Source: Cristatella mucedo
Taxonomy: Eukaryota > Bryozoa > Phylactolaemata > Cristatellidae
Direction of reading: 5' to 3'
NCBI GenBank assembly: GCA_009760855.2
Contig: WPIO01000047.1
Span: 908,501 to 972,500, forward strand
Length of the DNA stretch: 64,000 nt
The notes under the pieces are model-generated. The model did no database searches and was not told the DNA's origin. It saw nothing but the letters and a program-made list of their open reading frames with translations. Every line of letters begins with the position of its first letter. Position 1 is the first letter of the stretch. Both the position numbers and the translations under genes were made by a program. Positions 62,505 to 64,000 of the stretch are shown here, in pieces.

Positions 62505-64000
62505 AAGAAATAATAATGATTGTAATACTAATAATTATAGGTAGTTTTATTGAGCTCTAAGACAACAAAATCTCTATCCAGATGTTTTATAACTCGCTGC
62601 AAGAGAAGCAATAACCAAGGGCTAGTCACATGCACATAGCATTATGCTTAGAAAAACATGCAAAAGCAAATAAGTATTCTGCTTTGGCCTCTAAGCATGT
62701 TAAAGCAAACAAGTAGACAGTCAGGGCCGTAGGATAGTAGGAACTCTAGCTAGTAGCTATACTAAATCATTCGCAGGTAAGCATACGAAGCACAGAGAGG
62801 CAAAAAAGACAAACTAACTGGCAAAGAGAAAGCTGAGCCGAATATATAATTGTCTTTTAGCTGTGACTTGAAGGATTGAAGGTCCATTGCAGCTAGTGAA
62901 CTTAGCTGGAAGCTAGTTAAAGACTGTCGGTGTGTATGAGCTGAAGAAGGCTCAATCACCCCTTGGAGCCGAAGATTGTAGAAAATAAATCTCCAGAATG
63001 TTTGATGACCTGTAATAGCAAAAATTATCCAACCGAAATCAGAAATTTGTTTAGCTTCATTCAAAACATGCAGAGCTGAACTCACTTTTCAAATTTCACA
63101 TTGATCCGTTCAGTATTAGCCAACTTACGAAACTTACAAGACATTAGGCTGCATTACAAATGAATCTACATAAAAGTTGCAGGCATGCACTCAACAAGCG
63201 TAGCACATGAACCTTGATCTACCAAGGTTCCAGCAAGTTGGAATACAAGTCGCATATGACGCAGACATCAGAATTGTTTTTATTTATAGCTATGTTGCTT
63301 CCGGTTTACGTCTGGGTTAGACATGGCCTGCATCATCAGTTTTTCTGTTATGTGGAAGTCGTCAGAACTTGTGATCCCATTTCTAACATGTTTGTCTTTT
63401 GGAAGGTAACATTTAAATATTTAATTTCCGGACACATTTTATATAATTATTTTCTTGACATTCCCCCTTACTGACAACGACGGTGTTATCCTTAATTAGC
63501 TTGCGATAGTACACAAGATGACACTCGGGGCTGCCTGTTAGTACTACCCTTGGTTAGTAAACTGCGCTCAAGTGATGCAAAAGTAAGTCCGAAAAGCACA
63601 CAGGAACACAAAAGAAAAGTTCAGTTGGTAACAGGGAGAGCTGAGTGGTGGATGCCTTCTAAGATGAGACTTCAGTGATGCAAAGTCAATGCAGGTGGTG
63701 ACAGAAGCCATAAGCAAGTCAATATTATTGACCTGAAAGGGCAATTACCAATATATTTCAATGTAACACAAGGAAAAGCAAGACGAGTGGAATCTGATGA
63801 GCAAGCACACTGGAGGATGCAAGGTCACACTGTAGATGATGCAAGCTATTGAAGCAGCTTGCCAGAGGATCTTGAAGTCGATTTGATGCTTGATAGGCAG
63901 CTAGTGAAGCTTAGACACAAGTGGTATAATTGTGCACCGGTTACAAATGGTTAAGAATATAGGCCAGGAGTCCTTATCAAAGGCATTGGAGTAGTTCAGG
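62505..64000 (-). mobile_element. LINE family C, inverted, runs off the window
   Basis: The + strand start AATACTAATAATTATAGGTA, AAAATCTCTATCCAGATGTT and TTATAACTCGCTGCAAGAGA match the family-C tail at 29.78 kb. CTTGAAGTCGATTTGATGCT and TTGATAGGCAGCTAGTGAAG near 63.9 kb match its RT C-terminal region. The middle is diverged. Confidence 0.65.

Overview
This is animal nuclear DNA, not prokaryotic. It contains parts of three intron-rich, single-copy animal genes, with GT-AG junctions that preserve reading phase, set in a dense background of degraded retrotransposons. The LINEs are of the L2/CR1 type and end in ATT-type microsatellites. There are also tRNA-derived SINEs, Tc1/mariner remnants, minisatellites and microsatellites. 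The gene set and repeat style suggest an invertebrate metazoan. I cannot name the species from sequence alone.

Genes. (1) CLN3 (battenin), + strand, about 14.8-33.98 kb, eleven or more coding exons totalling about 442 codons; a GC-rich promoter-like island with a possible first exon lies at about 12.2-12.4 kb. (2) DBR1 (intron-lariat debranching enzyme), - strand, 52,503 down to 41,190, eight coding exons and 620 codons; all seven metal-binding residues are present. (3) ARMC8 (armadillo-repeat subunit of the CTLH/GID ubiquitin ligase), + strand, starting by 52,923; six exons are seen up to 60,376 and the gene runs out of the window. CLN3 and DBR1 converge tail to tail across about 7 kb. DBR1 and ARMC8 are divergent, with about 420 bp between their first recognised coding exons, the same neighbour relationship as in human.

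Layout. 1-9.3 kb is retroelement debris. 9.3-12.2 kb is GC-rich with a GA microsatellite and a 122-bp tandem repeat, and has no recognisable gene. 12.2-34 kb is CLN3 with repeat-filled introns. 34-41 kb is intergenic repeats. 41.2-52.5 kb is DBR1, with LINE, SINE and Tc1 insertions in its long introns. 52.9 kb to the end is ARMC8; one of its introns carries two minisatellites (31 x 19 bp and about 20 x 22 bp), and the 3' part is filled with LINEs.

Three LINE families can be told apart by their 3' ends and are called A, B and C here. Two SINE types are present: type 1 has a tRNA-like head and its own body, and type 2 has a tRNA-like head joined to a family-A LINE tail. I found no new biological system. 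The most informative points are the DBR1/ARMC8 divergent pair, the E-box-bearing minisatellite, the SINE/LINE tail sharing and the repeated palindromic LINE ends.
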